The notes below the pieces were generated by a model, which saw only the letters and a program-made list of their open reading frames with translations, ran no database searches and was not told where the DNA came from. This document shows, piece by piece, positions 5,750 to 5,991 of a DNA stretch of 5,991 nucleotides (position 1 is the stretch's first letter; each line of letters begins with the position of its first letter). The position numbers and the translations under genes are program-made. Source of the DNA: CAZFPN01 sp044370655 (lineage in GTDB: Bacteria; Pseudomonadota; Alphaproteobacteria; Rickettsiales; Deianiraeaceae); NCBI GenBank assembly GCA_044370655.1, contig JBILVD010000068.1:1-5991 (forward strand). The letters run 5' to 3'.

Positions 5750-5991
5750 GTCAGGCAAGTATAAATCTCTCCTCCATCACCAAGATTTAATTGATAACAT
5801 TGATGATTTGCTTAATTTTTTCAAAACGGGATTGACATCTAATTATAGCCATAAACATACATAAAAAAATCCATAGCCATCTTAACTACCCTTAAAGACT
5901 TGAAGTAGCATTTAGTTTTACGAACTAAGGCTGGAATATAATATCCTAATTTAGAGTTCCAACTTTCCACAAGGCATGTTTCTAACTTACT
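5750..5991 (-). mobile_element. 3' end of an IS1-like insertion sequence
   Basis: The element is inferred from the transposase C-terminus at 5991-5839. The left limit given here is a rough estimate: no terminal inverted repeat or target duplication could be shown because the other end of this copy is outside the window. It lies upstream of, and co-oriented with, the threonine operon. Confidence 0.45.
5839..5991 (-). CDS. IS1-like transposase, C-terminal fragment (runs off right edge)
   Basis: Reading leftward from the window edge, 50 codons are open and end in TAG at 5841-5839. The peptide has the C-terminal signature of IS1-family transposases (InsB end): LVESWNSKL, then YYIPALVRKTKCYFKSL, matching the family pattern E-x2-N-x2-L-R-x-YLARL-x-RKT-x-CYSKS. 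Glu9 of the fragment is aligned with the third acidic residue of the DDE catalytic triad. One departure is Gly16 where family members usually have arginine after the leucine, possibly an early sign of decay, but the frame is intact. Only the C-terminus is visible, so it cannot be said whether the gene is complete. The gene points toward the dehydrogenase operon, 193 nt away and on the same strand. Confidence 0.75.
   Translation of the reverse strand, partial: SKLETCLVESWNSKLGYYIPALVRKTKCYFKSLRVVKMAMDFFMYVYGYN

Larger units (their letters stand above)
5647..5838. other. Intergenic region: operon promoter and IS 3' noncoding end
   Basis: No reading frame of note was found here on either strand. 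The left third carries the promoter and inverted repeats of the threonine operon. The remainder must include the boundary of the right IS1-like element, because its transposase stops at 5839 and IS1-family elements end within a few tens to about a hundred bases of the stop. A matching terminal repeat could not be identified by comparing this stretch with 56-200. Confidence 0.5.

Noticed and set aside
5832..5860. Rightward TTGACA at 5832-5837 as an antisense promoter into the transposase
   Set aside because: No reasonable -10 match occurs at 16-18 bp, and the site overlaps the transposase stop codon.
1..5991. Window as a complete circular molecule with one transposase across the junction
   Set aside because: Joining base 1 to base 5991 makes an immediate in-frame TAG after 18 codons, and even without it the joined protein would be only about 68 residues.

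Overview
This is an AT-rich window whose two central housekeeping genes look alphaproteobacterial and most like Rickettsiales. From memory of those families, the TrxB (SGCATCDGFFFK, EEALYLTNHA, RQAVTAAG) and HemW (YIHFPYC, CPYCDFNSHV, IFFGGGTPSLM) segments are close to the Rickettsia proteins. AT-rich spacers, missing Shine-Dalgarno motifs and IS1-like remnants fit an intracellular or otherwise reduced alphaproteobacterium. No database search was run, so this placement is an inference.

Layout: positions 1-55 (minus strand) encode the first 18 residues of an IS1-like transposase that runs off the left edge. Positions 56-290 are noncoding. They hold two perfect short hairpins and candidate promoters for the plus-strand pair trxB (291-1214) and hemW (1218-2369), which are separated by 3 nt. 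hemW meets kbl tail to tail with an 8-bp overlap. On the minus strand, reading from right to left, lies a tightly overlapping operon: an SDR-type L-threonine 3-dehydrogenase (5646-4693), a DAACS-family symporter (4720-3494) and a Kbl-type glycine C-acetyltransferase (3519-2362). Positions 5647-5838 hold the operon promoter region and the noncoding 3' end of a second IS1-like element, whose transposase C-terminus (5991-5839, minus) runs off the right edge.

Function: the minus-strand operon reads as a complete import-and-degrade module for threonine. The symporter would bring in a neutral amino acid, the dehydrogenase would oxidise threonine to 2-amino-3-oxobutyrate with NAD+, and Kbl would cleave that with CoA to glycine and acetyl-CoA. 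The symporter lacks the arginine that binds acidic side chains in aspartate transporters and lacks the usual NMDGT sodium motif, which fits a neutral substrate and altered ion coupling. trxB and hemW are core redox and heme-maintenance genes and have no evident link to threonine.

The points most worth a second look are the same-orientation IS1-like ends flanking the whole five-gene block, the hairpin that contains the left transposase start codon, the divergent symporter, and possible lateral origin of the threonine operon. I saw no tRNA, rRNA, CRISPR array, riboswitch or GC-rich intrinsic terminator.
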